A stretch of DNA of 64,000 bases from Nocardioides daphniae (GTDB taxonomy: Bacteria > Actinomycetota > Actinomycetes > Propionibacteriales > Nocardioidaceae), in the NCBI RefSeq assembly GCF_004777465.1, contig NZ_CP038462.1, positions 682,001 to 746,000 of the forward strand, in the 5' to 3' direction. Shown one piece after another: positions 26,956-36,863 of this stretch. Every line of letters starts with the position of its first letter. Within the stretch, counting starts at the first letter, position 1. The notes under the pieces are model-generated. The model did no database searches and was not told where the DNA came from. It was given only the letters and a program-made list of their open reading frames with translations. Both the position numbers and the translations under genes were made by a program.

Positions 26956-28263
26956 ATGCAGACCAGTGACCAGCACCCGTCGACGCATCCGTTGACCACG
27001 GTCGTGGGCCTGCTGCGTGAGCAGGTGAAGTCGGTCGGTGACCTCGAGCCGGTCTTCATGGTGACGCGCGACAAGGCCGACGTGCTGGGCGAGCTGGTGG
27101 CGCTGGAGTCGCAGGTGGCTGAGCTGCGTCTACGGGTGATGGTCGCGGCAGGAGACGTGGCCGAGATGTCGGGAGACCGGTCTGTGGCGTCCTGGCTGGC
27201 GCGTACGCAGCGACTCCGGCGGGGTGACTGCGCGGCGGATGCCCGACTGGCCGACGCGTTGGACCGTGACCTGCCCGTGCTGTCGCACGCGCTGCGGGAG
27301 GTGGCCGTCAACCTGGACCAGGCGCGGGTGATCGCGCACGCGGTGGGGGAGCTGCCTGACTCGGTGGGTCGGGAGGTGGTGGCGCTGGCCGAGGCGGAGC
27401 TGGTGCGACTCGCTGCGGTGCACGCCCCGAAGGAGCTGGCGGTGCTGGGGCGCCGGATCCTGGAGATCGTCGATCCCCAGCGCTTCGAGGACGAGGAGCG
27501 TCGTCGGCTGGAGAACGCCGAGAGGCGCGCGGCCGAGCGCCAGCGGCTGCGCCTGCGCGCCGTCGGTGACGGGCCGACCCGGATCTCCGGCGTCGTGCCG
27601 GACGCGGTGGCCGCCCGGTTGGCGACCTACCTGCATGCCTTCACCAACCCCCGGTTGGCCGACGGGGCGGTGCGCGGTTCCGCAGACGACGCGAACGCCC
27701 ACAGCGGTACGCAGCGTGGCTTCGGCAGTCCCGTCAGCCACCCGCGCCGTCTCGCCGAGGCGTTCGGCCAGCTGCTGGAGACGCTCGACCCGGCGCGTCT
27801 GCCGGTCCACGGTGGCGACGCCACGAACGTGACGGTGACGATCTCGTTGGACGCGCTGCGTACGGGGATCGGGGTGGCGACGCTGGGCAACGGCGTCCCG
27901 GGCGACGGCTTCGACACGATCACCGCCGCGCAGGCGAGGCGGCTGGCGTGCAACGCCCGGATCATCCCGGCCGTGCTGGGTGCGGAATCGGAAGTCCTTG
28001 ACCTGGGCCGCGGATCACGGCTCTTCTCCAAGGCGCAGCGCCGGGCGTTGCTGCTCCGAGACGTCACCTGTCGCGCGCAAGGGTGCGACATCCCCGGCAC
28101 CTGGTCCGAGGCGCACCACCTGGTGCCCTGGAGCGAGGGCGGCGCCAGCGACCTCGACAACGCGGCCTTGCTCTGCTCCCACCATCACCACCGCGCGCAC
28201 GACGCCGCGTACGACCTGACGCGTCTGGCCAACGGGGATCTCCGCTTCCATCGCCGCAGATAG
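26956..28263 (+). CDS. DUF222 / HNH endonuclease domain protein (13E12 repeat family type)
   Basis: 435 residues. The N-terminal ~280 residues are a DUF222 helical domain (ELVALESQVAELRLRVMVAA, RSVASWLARTQRLRRGDCAAD, LPVLSHALREVAVNLDQAR). The C-terminus is an HNH nuclease: LLLRDVTCRAQGCD, TWSEAHHLVPWSEGG, DLDNAALLCSHHHHRAHD, with the three histidine/asparagine positions intact. GAGGTGA precedes ATG 26956. The promoter carries a perfect LexA box, so it should be induced by DNA damage; 13E12-family members in Mycobacterium tuberculosis are known LexA targets. Confidence 0.9.
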   Translation: MQTSDQHPSTHPLTTVVGLLREQVKSVGDLEPVFMVTRDKADVLGELVALESQVAELRLRVMVAAGDVAEMSGDRSVASWLARTQRLRRGDCAADARLADALDRDLPVLSHALREVAVNLDQARVIAHAVGELPDSVGREVVALAEAELVRLAAVHAPKELAVLGRRILEIVDPQRFEDEERRRLENAERRAAERQRLRLRAVGDGPTRISGVVPDAVAARLATYLHAFTNPRLADGAVRGSADDANAHSGTQRGFGSPVSHPRRLAEAFGQLLETLDPARLPVHGGDATNVTVTISLDALRTGIGVATLGNGVPGDGFDTITAAQARRLACNARIIPAVLGAESEVLDLGRGSRLFSKAQRRALLLRDVTCRAQGCDIPGTWSEAHHLVPWSEGGASDLDNAALLCSHHHHRAHDAAYDLTRLANGDLRFHRRR

Positions 28264-28283
28264 CCGATGAGCAGGTGGGTTGC

Positions 28284-28499
28284 TCAGGGTTGATCGCGTG
28301 CGACCTCGATGCCTCGCGCCACCACCCCGACGAGGAAGAGGTAGGCGCCCGGTGCGCCGAAAAAGACGGCGCCAAGCCATGCAATGGTCATGACCTCGAG
28401 CCGCATCCCGTCGAAGGTGAGTCCCGCGACGGCCAACAGGATCGTCCCGCCCACGAAGTAGAGCAGCGGAGGCGGTGTGTTGACGGGTCCCTTTGGCAT
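28284..28499 (-). CDS. Small two-helix membrane protein
   Basis: 71 residues, two hydrophobic stretches (LLYFVGGTILLAVAGLTF and VMTIAWLGAVFFGAPGAYLFLV) joined by a short loop, PK start and charged end. No family recognised. CATACT lies six bases upstream of ATG 28499. Convergent with the HNH gene. Confidence 0.55.
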   Translation of the reverse strand: MPKGPVNTPPPLLYFVGGTILLAVAGLTFDGMRLEVMTIAWLGAVFFGAPGAYLFLVGVVARGIEVARDQP

Positions 28500-28543
28500 G
28501 GGCGGAGTATGCCAGCGTTGGCGCCTCCGTAATGGTTTCGTTC

Positions 28544-29032
28544 TCAGAGTGGCCCGAACGCCTGACGCACCTCCACCTCGAGGTCCAGTGTCTCGAGCAC
28601 GGTCAGCAGTTGCCGCTCCTCGTAGCGGAAGTGCGACTCCATGATGGCGGCGATCCCTTCGAGGTGACGGTCCAGCTCCGTGGGCCCCGCTGCTCGATCG
28701 ACTGCTGCCTGCAGGCCGGTGAGCAGGTGGGCGATCATCGAGTGATCCTGCTCCAGGTACCTGATGGTCTCCGCCAGCTCGGGATGCTGCGCCACGATGG
28801 CGGGGAACAGCGCCCGGTCCTCTCCCTCGTGGTGGGCTGTCAGAGCCGCGCAGAACCCGTGACAGAAGAGCAACAGCTCGCGTGCTGCTGCGCCCTTCTC
28901 GGCAGTCGGGTCAGCCACGGCGGCGCGCGTCACCGCCAACGCCTGCCTCAAGCGGTCGTGGACCAGCCGCATCTCATGGCTCCAGGCCACGAAGCGGGTC
29001 CTGTCGAGCCGCATCTTCTCGCCCTCAGTCAC
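28544..29032 (-). CDS. Hemerythrin HHE-domain protein
   Basis: 162 residues. The di-iron ligands of the HHE fold can be read: H in WSHEMRLVHDRL, HHEGEDRALFP (H-x3-E), LEQDHSMIAHLL and ESHFRYEERQLL (H-x3-E). It probably binds a diiron-oxo centre for O2, NO or redox sensing; the specific role is unknown. Starts with GTG 29032; no clear ribosome site. Confidence 0.85.
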   Translation of the reverse strand: MTEGEKMRLDRTRFVAWSHEMRLVHDRLRQALAVTRAAVADPTAEKGAAARELLLFCHGFCAALTAHHEGEDRALFPAIVAQHPELAETIRYLEQDHSMIAHLLTGLQAAVDRAAGPTELDRHLEGIAAIMESHFRYEERQLLTVLETLDLEVEVRQAFGPL

Positions 29033-29153
29033 AGGAGAGCGAAGGGAATGATCGACTCATGGCGACCTCCTTCGGTTCGGCGCCTCCATGCCTGACACGG
29101 TCTGTCACCGACACGCGACGCTGCCCGCAGGCTAGCCGATCGCGAGCGGGGCG

Positions 29154-29402
29154 TCAGCCGGTGAGCTTCGCCTTCACGTACGCCACGATCGCGTTGGCGT
29201 GGCCGTGGCCCAGGCCGTGGTCGTCCTTGAGCCACGCCACGACCTCCATGTGGGGGTGGTGGTCGAGGCGGTCGGCGGCGAGGTCGAGCCACGCCTGCAC
29301 GGGGCGCCCGTAGGTCTTCTCGATGCTCGGGAAGTACGACGCCGGGCCCTTCGGCTTCTCGCCGTCGGCGATGACGGGAGCCAGCACACGGTGTTCGGTC
29401 AT
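29154..29402 (-). CDS. DUF4287-domain protein
   Basis: 82 residues. GPASYFPSIEKTYGRPVQAW, HMEVVAWLKDDHGLGHGHA and NAIVAYVKAKL match DUF4287, a short helical domain of unknown function. ATG 29402 is favoured over the GTG nine bases upstream because TACGGT is seven bases before it (leaderless pattern). Confidence 0.82.
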   Translation of the reverse strand: MTEHRVLAPVIADGEKPKGPASYFPSIEKTYGRPVQAWLDLAADRLDHHPHMEVVAWLKDDHGLGHGHANAIVAYVKAKLTG

Positions 29403-29465
29403 GGGCGTCACCGTAGCGAGCCGCGGGCCCGGCGTCAGCCCGCGAGCAGGGCCGCGTACGACGAA

Positions 29466-29495
29466 GGCCCGCCACCGCGACTGCGGTGACGGGCC
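29466..29495. terminator. Terminator hairpin of typA
   Basis: GGCCCGCCACCGC pairs with GCGGTGACGGGCC around a GACT loop (one mismatch). It lies 20 bp beyond the typA stop codon on the leftward transcript. Confidence 0.7.
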
Positions 29496-29514
29496 CTCGT
29501 ACGAGCAGGAGCGA

Positions 29515-31399
<1,885 letters not shown>

Positions 31400-31541
31400 G
31401 AGGTCGTGAGATCACTTCCGTTGTGGGAGGGGTCCGGGTCGATGCCCCGGTGGGGCCGACCGACGGCGGCGCACCCACTCGGGCGAACCCCGAGGCAGCA
31501 CACGTCCGGACGCGTAGCCGGAACCAGTCTACGGCCTAGTG

Positions 31542-31556
31542 AGGAAAGGTTTTCCT
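31542..31556. promoter_or_regulatory. Iron-box-like inverted repeat upstream of ferritin
   Basis: AGGAAA-GGT-TTTCCT, six-base arms. Against the IdeR/DmdR consensus core AGGTTAGGCTAACCT it keeps the AGG..AGG.T..CCT skeleton (10 of 15). It lies 40 bp before the ferritin start and 27 bp before its TAGGCT -10 (31583-31588), a position compatible with activation by an iron-loaded regulator. Confidence 0.4.
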
Positions 31557-31595
31557 TCCGTGCGCGTGTGCTACGTCTCGCCTAGGCTCGCCCGC

Positions 31596-32106
31596 ATGAA
31601 GTTGACCCCTGTTCTCGAAGACGCCTTCAACGCCCAGATCACGCTGGAGTTCCACGCGTCCTTGGTCTACCGCCAGCTCGCCATCGAGATGGAGCTGCAC
31701 GACCTGCCCGGCATGGCCGGCTGGCTGCGCGCCCAGGCTGACGAGGAGATCGTCCACGCCAACAAGTTCATCGACCACGTCGCCGACCGCGACAACCACC
31801 CGCGCATCGGGACGCTCGGCGCCCCCCAGGTCGAGGTCTCCTCGGTGCTCGAGGTCTTCAAGGCCGCGCTGGCCCACGAGCAGAAGGTCTCGGAGTCGAT
31901 CCGTGGCCTCTACCGCCTGGCCGAGTCGGAGGGTGACCTCGACTCCGCCCGCCCTGCTCAACTTCTTCATCGAGGAGCAGGGAGGAGGAGGCGACCGTCC
32001 GCGAGATCATCGGCCGCGTCCAGATGATCAACGACGACGGCCCCGGCCTGCTCCGTCTCGACGCCGAGCTGGCTGCCCGCCAGTCGGCGGCACCGAGGCG
32101 GCCTGA
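31596..32106 (+). CDS. Ferritin; three frame breaks
   Basis: About 171 residues after repair. Iron storage protein. Ferroxidase ligands are visible: LEFHASLVYRQLAIEME (E on helix A), WLRAQADEEIVHANKFIDHV (E-x2-H on helix B) and IEEQVEEEATVREII after repair (helix D). It closes with MINDDGPGLLRLDAELAARQS. Breaks lie at about 31944-31952, 31979-31985 and 32088-32092. TAGGCT seven bases before ATG 31596 indicates a leaderless transcript. The next gene follows two bases after the TGA at 32104-32106. Confidence 0.88.
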
Positions 32107-32108
32107 GC

Positions 32109-33036
32109 GTGCGGGCCAGGCTGGGCCGCCCCGACCTGGCCCGGTGGGCCCACCTCGCCGACGTGCCCGTCGCCGAGGAGGGGTCCGCGTTGCGTGTGAC
32201 GTGGCTGGGGGTCAGCACGGTGCACGTCACCGACGGGACGTCGTCGCTGCTGACCGACGGCTTCTTCAGCCGCCCGCCAACCTGCTGAAGGTGGGGCTCG
32301 GCCGCTTCGCCCCCGACGCCGCCCGGATCGACGAGGCGCTGCTGCTGGCCGACGTCGACCGGCTCGACGCGGTGCTGCCCGTGCACACCCTACGACCACG
32401 TCATGGACTCCGCGACGGTGGCGCTGCGTACGGCCGCCGTAGTCGTCGGCGGCAGCTCCACCGCCCAGGTCGCCCGTGGCCACGGCCTGCCCGAGTCGCG
32501 CATCGTCACCGCCACCCCCGGCGAGCCGATGACCTTCGGCTCCTTGGAGGTCACGCTCGTCGAGGGGACCCACTGCCCGCCCGACCGCTACCCGGGTGTC
32601 GTCGAGGCGCCCGTGCCGCGACGGACGGGCGTACGTGCCTACCGCTGCGGCGAGGCGTGGTCGACGCTGGTGCGGCACCTGCCGAGCGGCCGTCGGCTCT
32701 GCTCGTCCAGGCAGCGCCGGCTGCGTGCCGGGTGCGCTCGAGGGCCACAGCGCCGAGGTTGCCTACCTCGGGGTCGGCCAGCTCGGCGTACAGGACGAGG
32801 CCTACACGCAGACCTACTGGGACGAGACCGTCGGTCGCGTCGGCGCCGAGCGCGTCGTCGTGGTGCACCACGACGACTTCTTCCGCCCGCTCACCGCCCC
32901 GATGCGGGCGCTGCCGTACGCCGGCGACGACCTCGGCGTCACCATGGAGCGGCTCAGCCGGTACGCCGAGCGCGACGGCGTACGCATCTCGTTCCCGACG
33001 CTGTGGCAGCGCAGCGACCCCTGGTTGGAGAGGTAG
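32109..33036 (+). CDS. MBL-fold metallo-hydrolase; four frame breaks
   Basis: About 310 residues after repair, starting VRARLGRPDLARWAHLADVP. The metallo-beta-lactamase motif H-x-H-x-D-H is recovered as VHTHYDHVMDS when two bases lost near 32388-32391 are restored. Later SLEVTLVEGTHCPP, LVQGSAGCVPGALEGHSAE and VVVHHDDFFRPL supply further metal-ligand regions, as in UlaG-like lactonases/esterases. Other breaks: 32274-32280, 32698-32700 and 32709-32712. Substrate unknown. GTG 32109 nearly abuts the ferritin stop, so they are probably co-transcribed. Confidence 0.8.
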
Positions 33037-33044
33037 GAGGAGAC

Positions 33045-33650
33045 GTGCTCGCCACCCTCACCGGGCTCGGCCTCTCGGCCGCCGCCGGACTCAACGCCTA
33101 CATCCCGTTCCTCGTGGTGGCGCTCGTCGCGCGCTTCACCGACGTGATCACGCTGCCCCAGGGGTGGGCGTGGATCGAGTCGCCGTGGGCGATCGGCGTC
33201 GGGGTCGTGCTGCTGCTGGCCGAGGTCGTGCTCGACAAGATCGCGATCGTCGACTCGTTCAACGACGCGGTGCAGACCGTCGTACGCCCGGCCAGCGCGG
33301 GCATCATCGTCGCCGCCACCACGGCGGCGCAGGACTACGAGACCGCGTCGACCTTCATGCAGGACAACAGCTGGGTCGGGATCGTCCTCGGCGTGGGTGT
33401 CGCCCTGCTCGTGCACAGCGGCAAGGCGAGCGTGCGGCCGGTCGTCAACGCCGGGACGCTCGGCACCGGCGCCCCGGTGGTCTCGACGGCCGAGGACACG
33501 GCCAGCATCGGCCTGTCGCTGGTCGCCGTGTTCCTGCCGATCCTGGTGCTGGTGGTGCTGCTCGGCCTGGCGGTCCTGGCGTTCTGGTTCATCCGCCGAC
33601 GAGCGGCCAGACGAACGGTCAGGCGAGGGCGCGGTCCAGCGCAGCCTTGA
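33045..33650 (+). CDS. DUF4126-family membrane protein
   Basis: 201 residues. LTGLGLSAAAGLNAYIPFLV at the start and AEVVLDKIAIVDSFNDAVQT are the DUF4126 signature; about four or five helices follow, ending with LVLVVLLGLAVLAFWFIRRR. Function unknown. GTG 33045 has AGGAGG (33035-33040) and the gene starts eight bases after the metallo-hydrolase stop, so it belongs to the same transcript. The last 32 bp overlap the convergent racemase gene, which may mean a hidden frame break at the 3' end. Confidence 0.78.
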   Translation: MLATLTGLGLSAAAGLNAYIPFLVVALVARFTDVITLPQGWAWIESPWAIGVGVVLLLAEVVLDKIAIVDSFNDAVQTVVRPASAGIIVAATTAAQDYETASTFMQDNSWVGIVLGVGVALLVHSGKASVRPVVNAGTLGTGAPVVSTAEDTASIGLSLVAVFLPILVLVVLLGLAVLAFWFIRRRAARRTVRRGRGPAQP

Positions 33651-34308
33651 CGTGCAGCGACGTGGAGGCGAAGACCGGGAGCTCCACGTCGGACTGCTTG
33701 ACCAGCAGCTCGAGCTCGGTGCACCCGAGGATCACGCCACCGACACCGGCGTCCCAGAGGGACTCGATGATGGCGATGACCTCGCGACGCGACGCGTCGG
33801 TGACCTTCCCGTGGACCAGCTCGTCGTAGATGATCCGGTCGAGGGTGTCCTGCTGCTCCTCGGTGGGCACCCGGACGACCAGGTCGTGCGAGGCGATGCG
33901 GTCGGTGAAGAAGGTGCGCGAGGTGGAGAACTTCGTGCCGATCAGGCCCACCGACTCGAGGCGGTGCTCCTTGGCGGCCTCGGCCACGACGTCGGCCAGG
34001 TGCAGGACCGGCACGGAGACCGAGGCCTGGACCTGCTCCGCGACGCGGTGGAAGGCGGTGGTGCACATGACGATGAACTCGGCACCTGCCCGCTCGACCG
34101 CCTGGGCGGCCCGGGAGAGGACCGCGGCGACGCCGTCCCAGTCCTCGGCCTGCTGCATCTCGGTCACCTCGGCGAAGTCGACCGATGCCATGACGCTCTT
34201 GGCCGACGAGAGGCCGCCGACGCGCTCGGTGACGCCTTCGTTGAGGAGCTGGTAGTAGACGGAGCTGGATTCCCAGCTCATGCCGCCGATGAGTCCGATG
34301 ATCTGCAC
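33619..34308 (-). CDS. Aspartate/glutamate racemase family protein
   Basis: 229 residues. IGLIGGMSWESSSVYYQLLN at the start, first catalytic cysteine in EFIVMCTTAFHRVAE (~80-94) and second in GGVILGCTELELLV (~185-198), so both acid/base cysteines are present. It interconverts D- and L-amino acids of the aspartate/glutamate type. The start is taken as GTG 34308 with CAGACT (reverse complement of 34316-34321) seven bases upstream; an ORF start at 34401 would add unrelated sequence. Confidence 0.88.
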   Translation of the reverse strand: MQIIGLIGGMSWESSSVYYQLLNEGVTERVGGLSSAKSVMASVDFAEVTEMQQAEDWDGVAAVLSRAAQAVERAGAEFIVMCTTAFHRVAEQVQASVSVPVLHLADVVAEAAKEHRLESVGLIGTKFSTSRTFFTDRIASHDLVVRVPTEEQQDTLDRIIYDELVHGKVTDASRREVIAIIESLWDAGVGGVILGCTELELLVKQSDVELPVFASTSLHVKAALDRALA

Positions 34309-34422
34309 GGGCCACAGTCTGGCAGGCGCGACGGCTCCGTGGGGCGCTGGCCCCCGGGAATTCTCGCCCTTAGCCCCGTACGTCTCGCTGAGTGAGAGCA
34401 AGCCGGCCGATTCAGGTGCCGA

Positions 34423-35220
34423 TCAGTCCTGCGTGACCCGGTGCACCTTGTGGTTCGCGGCCTGGGCGCGCGGGCGTACGACGAGCTCGTCGACGTTGAC
34501 GTGCGCCGGGAGGGAGGCGATCCAGCGGACCGTCTCGGCGATGTCCTCGGCCACCAGCGGGTCGGGGACGCCGTCGTAGACCGCGTCGGCCGCCGACTGG
34601 TCGCCGCCGTAACGGACCAGCGAGAACTCGGGCGTGTGCACCATGCCGGGGGCCACCTCGGAGATGCGGACCGGCTCGCCGCACAGCTCCAGGCGCAGGG
34701 TCTGGGTGACGGCCTTGGCGCCGTGCTTGGCGGCGACGTAGCCGGCACCGTTCTCGTAGACCACGCGCCCGGCCACCGAGCCGAGCGTCACGATGAGGGC
34801 GTCGCCACTCGCCCGCAACGCCGGGAGCAGGGCCTGGGTGACCCGCAGCAGGCCGACGACGTTGACGTCGAACATCTGCTTCCACTGCTCGGGGTCAGCC
34901 GACTCGACCGGGTCGTTGCCGAAGGCGCCACCGGCGTTGTTGACCAGCACGTGCACCACCGGGCCGCAGGCCTGCGCCAGGGCCGCGACGGAGTCGGCGT
35001 CGGTGACGTCGCACGCCACGGCGGTGCCGCTGATCTCGGCGGCGACCTCGGCGATGCGCTCGACGCGACGGGCGGCGCAGACGACGTGGAAGCCGTCGGC
35101 CGCCAGCGCCCGGGCGGTCGCGGCGCCGATGCCGCTGCCGGCGCCGGTCACGACGGCGACGCGCGTGCCCGACTCGGTCACGCTGGCCGGGACGCTGGTG
35201 GGAACGTTCTCGGGGGTCAT
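34423..35220 (-). CDS. Short-chain dehydrogenase/reductase (YdfG-like)
   Basis: 265 residues. VAVVTGAGSGIGAATARAL and VCAARRVERIAE bind NADP; VLVNNAGGAFGNDPVE, IVTLGSVAGRVVYENGAGYV with AAKHGAKAVT supply the S-Y-K triad; the end SLPAHVNVDELVVRPRAQA matches the YdfG/serine-3-dehydrogenase-like group. It reduces or oxidises a small hydroxy compound. ATG 35220 is divergent from the RNase H gene with a 40-bp gap. Confidence 0.87.
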   Translation of the reverse strand: MTPENVPTSVPASVTESGTRVAVVTGAGSGIGAATARALAADGFHVVCAARRVERIAEVAAEISGTAVACDVTDADSVAALAQACGPVVHVLVNNAGGAFGNDPVESADPEQWKQMFDVNVVGLLRVTQALLPALRASGDALIVTLGSVAGRVVYENGAGYVAAKHGAKAVTQTLRLELCGEPVRISEVAPGMVHTPEFSLVRYGGDQSAADAVYDGVPDPLVAEDIAETVRWIASLPAHVNVDELVVRPRAQAANHKVHRVTQD

Positions 35221-35260
35221 GCACCGCATTGTTCCACCGGCGGTGGCAGGATCGGCGCCC

Positions 35261-36178
35261 GTGACCATCATCGCGGCAGCAGACGGATCAGCACTCGGCA
35301 ACCCGGGACCGGCGGGCTGGGCCTGGTATGTCGACCCGACCCACTGGGCCTCGGGCGGCTGGCCGCACGGCACCAACAACATGGGCGAGCTGATGGCGGT
35401 GCTCGACCTGCTCCAGCAGACCGCCCACCTCGACGAGCCGCTGCACGTCATCTGCGACAGCAACTACGTCATCAACTCGATCACCAAGTGGATGGCCGGC
35501 TGGAAGCGCAAGGGCTGGAAGAAGGGTGACGGCAAGCCCGTCATGAACGTCGACCTGATGAAGGCGCTCGACGCCGCCATGCAGGGCCGCCAGGTCACCT
35601 TCGAGTGGGTCAAGGGCCACTCCGGCCACCCGCTCAACGAGGAGGCCGACGCCCTGGCCAACGCGGCCGCGGTGGCGTACAAGGAGGGCCGCACGCCCGA
35701 GGCCGGTCCGGGGTACCCCGACGCCACCACCGACCACCCGGCTGCGCAGGTCAGTCAGGCGAGCCAAGCCAACCAGCCGGTCGCCGAGGAGGACCTCTTC
35801 ACGGCCCTCGAGGAGCCCGAGCAGCCGGAGCAGCCCGAGGGCGACGCCGTCAGCGAGGTGCTCGCGTACGAGCGGGCCCTGCTCTCCGACGAGGTGCGCA
35901 ACGACCCGGTGAGCCTGGCTGCCCACCTGCACGCCGACTGGAGCCTGGTCGGCGACTCCGGCCACGTCTGGAGCCGTGAGGACTGGCTCGACAGGGTCGC
36001 CGCCGTCGGCCCTGTCGAGGTCGAGGTGCTGCGCGCCGAGCAGGTCGACGACCACACGGTGCTGCTGGTGTGGCGTGGCCACGACGCCTCGGGGAGCGCC
36101 GTGCACAGCACCTGGTGGGTCCGCCCGGGGCGGCGGTGGGTGCAGCGTTTCCACCACGTGTCCCGCACCTCTGGTTAG
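35261..36178 (+). CDS. RNase HI fused to C-terminal NTF2/DUF4440-like domain
   Basis: 305 residues. Residues 1-150 are RNase HI: AADGSALGNPGPAGWAWY (first Asp), NNMGELMAVLDLL (Glu), HVICDSNYVINSI (Asp) and EWVKGHSGHPLNEEADALAN (His/Asp), with a basic KWMAGWKRKGWKKG handle region. A Gln/Glu/Ala-rich linker (~160-200) leads to a second domain of ~110 residues (RALLSDEVRNDPVSLAAHLH, WSREDWLDRVAAV, STWWVRPGRRWVQRFHHVS) that resembles SnoaL/DUF4440 proteins. The first domain removes RNA from RNA:DNA hybrids; the second domain's role is unknown. GTG 35261 has CAGGAT eight bases upstream. Confidence 0.85.
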   Translation: MTIIAAADGSALGNPGPAGWAWYVDPTHWASGGWPHGTNNMGELMAVLDLLQQTAHLDEPLHVICDSNYVINSITKWMAGWKRKGWKKGDGKPVMNVDLMKALDAAMQGRQVTFEWVKGHSGHPLNEEADALANAAAVAYKEGRTPEAGPGYPDATTDHPAAQVSQASQANQPVAEEDLFTALEEPEQPEQPEGDAVSEVLAYERALLSDEVRNDPVSLAAHLHADWSLVGDSGHVWSREDWLDRVAAVGPVEVEVLRAEQVDDHTVLLVWRGHDASGSAVHSTWWVRPGRRWVQRFHHVSRTSG

Positions 36179-36222
36179 AGTGGGTGACCCCCTCGCGACC
36201 GAGACGTGAGGGAACCGACGCG

Positions 36223-36278
36223 GCACGGCCACGCACCGGGGACGAAGGGTCCCCGGGGGTGGTGCTCCGCGGCCGTGC
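36223..36278 (+). other. Nested hairpins in the leader of the 36307 gene
   Basis: Outer arms GCACGGCC (36223-36230) and GGCCGTGC (36271-36278) enclose an inner hairpin CCGGGGAC (36236-36243), loop GAAGG, GTCCCCGG (36249-36256). It lies between the RNase H stop and the next start codon and could be a terminator of the former or a structured 5' leader of the latter. Confidence 0.4.
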
Positions 36279-36306
36279 GCCGGTGCACGAGTGGGAGGGA
36301 AGAACC

Positions 36307-36699
36307 ATGACAGTTCGGCAGTTGGGAGGGGCGCTCGGCGCCCTCGGTGGCCTGGTGTGGATCCTGCGCTGGGTGGTCTCCCCGGGTGACGGGGCAGCAG
36401 ACCTGATGAGATGGGCCGGACTGACGTTCGTGCTCCTTGGCCTCGTGTGCGTGGGTCTGACCCTGGTCAAGGGGTCGGCGCTCTGGCTCGACGCCGTCGT
36501 CGGCTTCGCGGCACCGGCCCTCTTCTGGGCGGTCTACGAGGTGCTCCGCGGCGAGCTGGGCAACGCCTTCCTGCTGCACGCCGTGCTCGGGGTGGTCTGC
36601 CTGCTGGTGGGCGCGCTGACCTACGTGCGCGGCCGACTCGCGAACGACGAGTACGACGACGACTACGAGGACGAGTACGAGGACGGGGTCACTGTCTGA
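36307..36699 (+). CDS. Hypothetical membrane protein with acidic tail
   Basis: 130 residues, four helices (LGGALGALGGLVWILRWVV, WAGLTFVLLGLVCVGLTLV, LWLDAVVGFAAPALFWAVY, FLLHAVLGVVCLLVGALTY) followed by a strongly acidic cytoplasmic tail NDEYDDDYEDEYEDG. No family recognised; many actinobacteria carry a similar small protein before mshA. ATG 36307 is preceded by GGGAGGGAAG. The stop codon is the first three bases of a 14-bp tandem repeat. Confidence 0.65.
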   Translation: MTVRQLGGALGALGGLVWILRWVVSPGDGAADLMRWAGLTFVLLGLVCVGLTLVKGSALWLDAVVGFAAPALFWAVYEVLRGELGNAFLLHAVLGVVCLLVGALTYVRGRLANDEYDDDYEDEYEDGVTV

Positions 36700-36766
36700 G
36701 CGGCACTGCTTGAGCGGCACTGCCTGAGCGGCACTGCCTGAGCGGCACTGCCTGAGCGGCACTGCC
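36697..36766. repeat. Five tandem copies of a 14-bp repeat
   Basis: Unit TGAGCGGCACTGCC, five copies, the first with one difference (final T). It begins exactly at the TGA stop of the preceding gene, and because 14 is not a multiple of three the repeated TGA closes several frames. It lies about 100 bp before mshA. Copy number is likely to vary between strains. Confidence 0.95.
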
Positions 36767-36863
36767 TGACAGGGGCGTGACGTCGCGTCCCACGGCTGGG
36801 GAAGAATGGGGGACCGGTCCCGGTTGACCCCCATGGACCCTTGACCGATCGGAAGGACGTGGC

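Noticed and set aside
36697..36766. CRISPR array
   Set aside because: Repeats are contiguous 14-bp units with no spacers and no cas genes.
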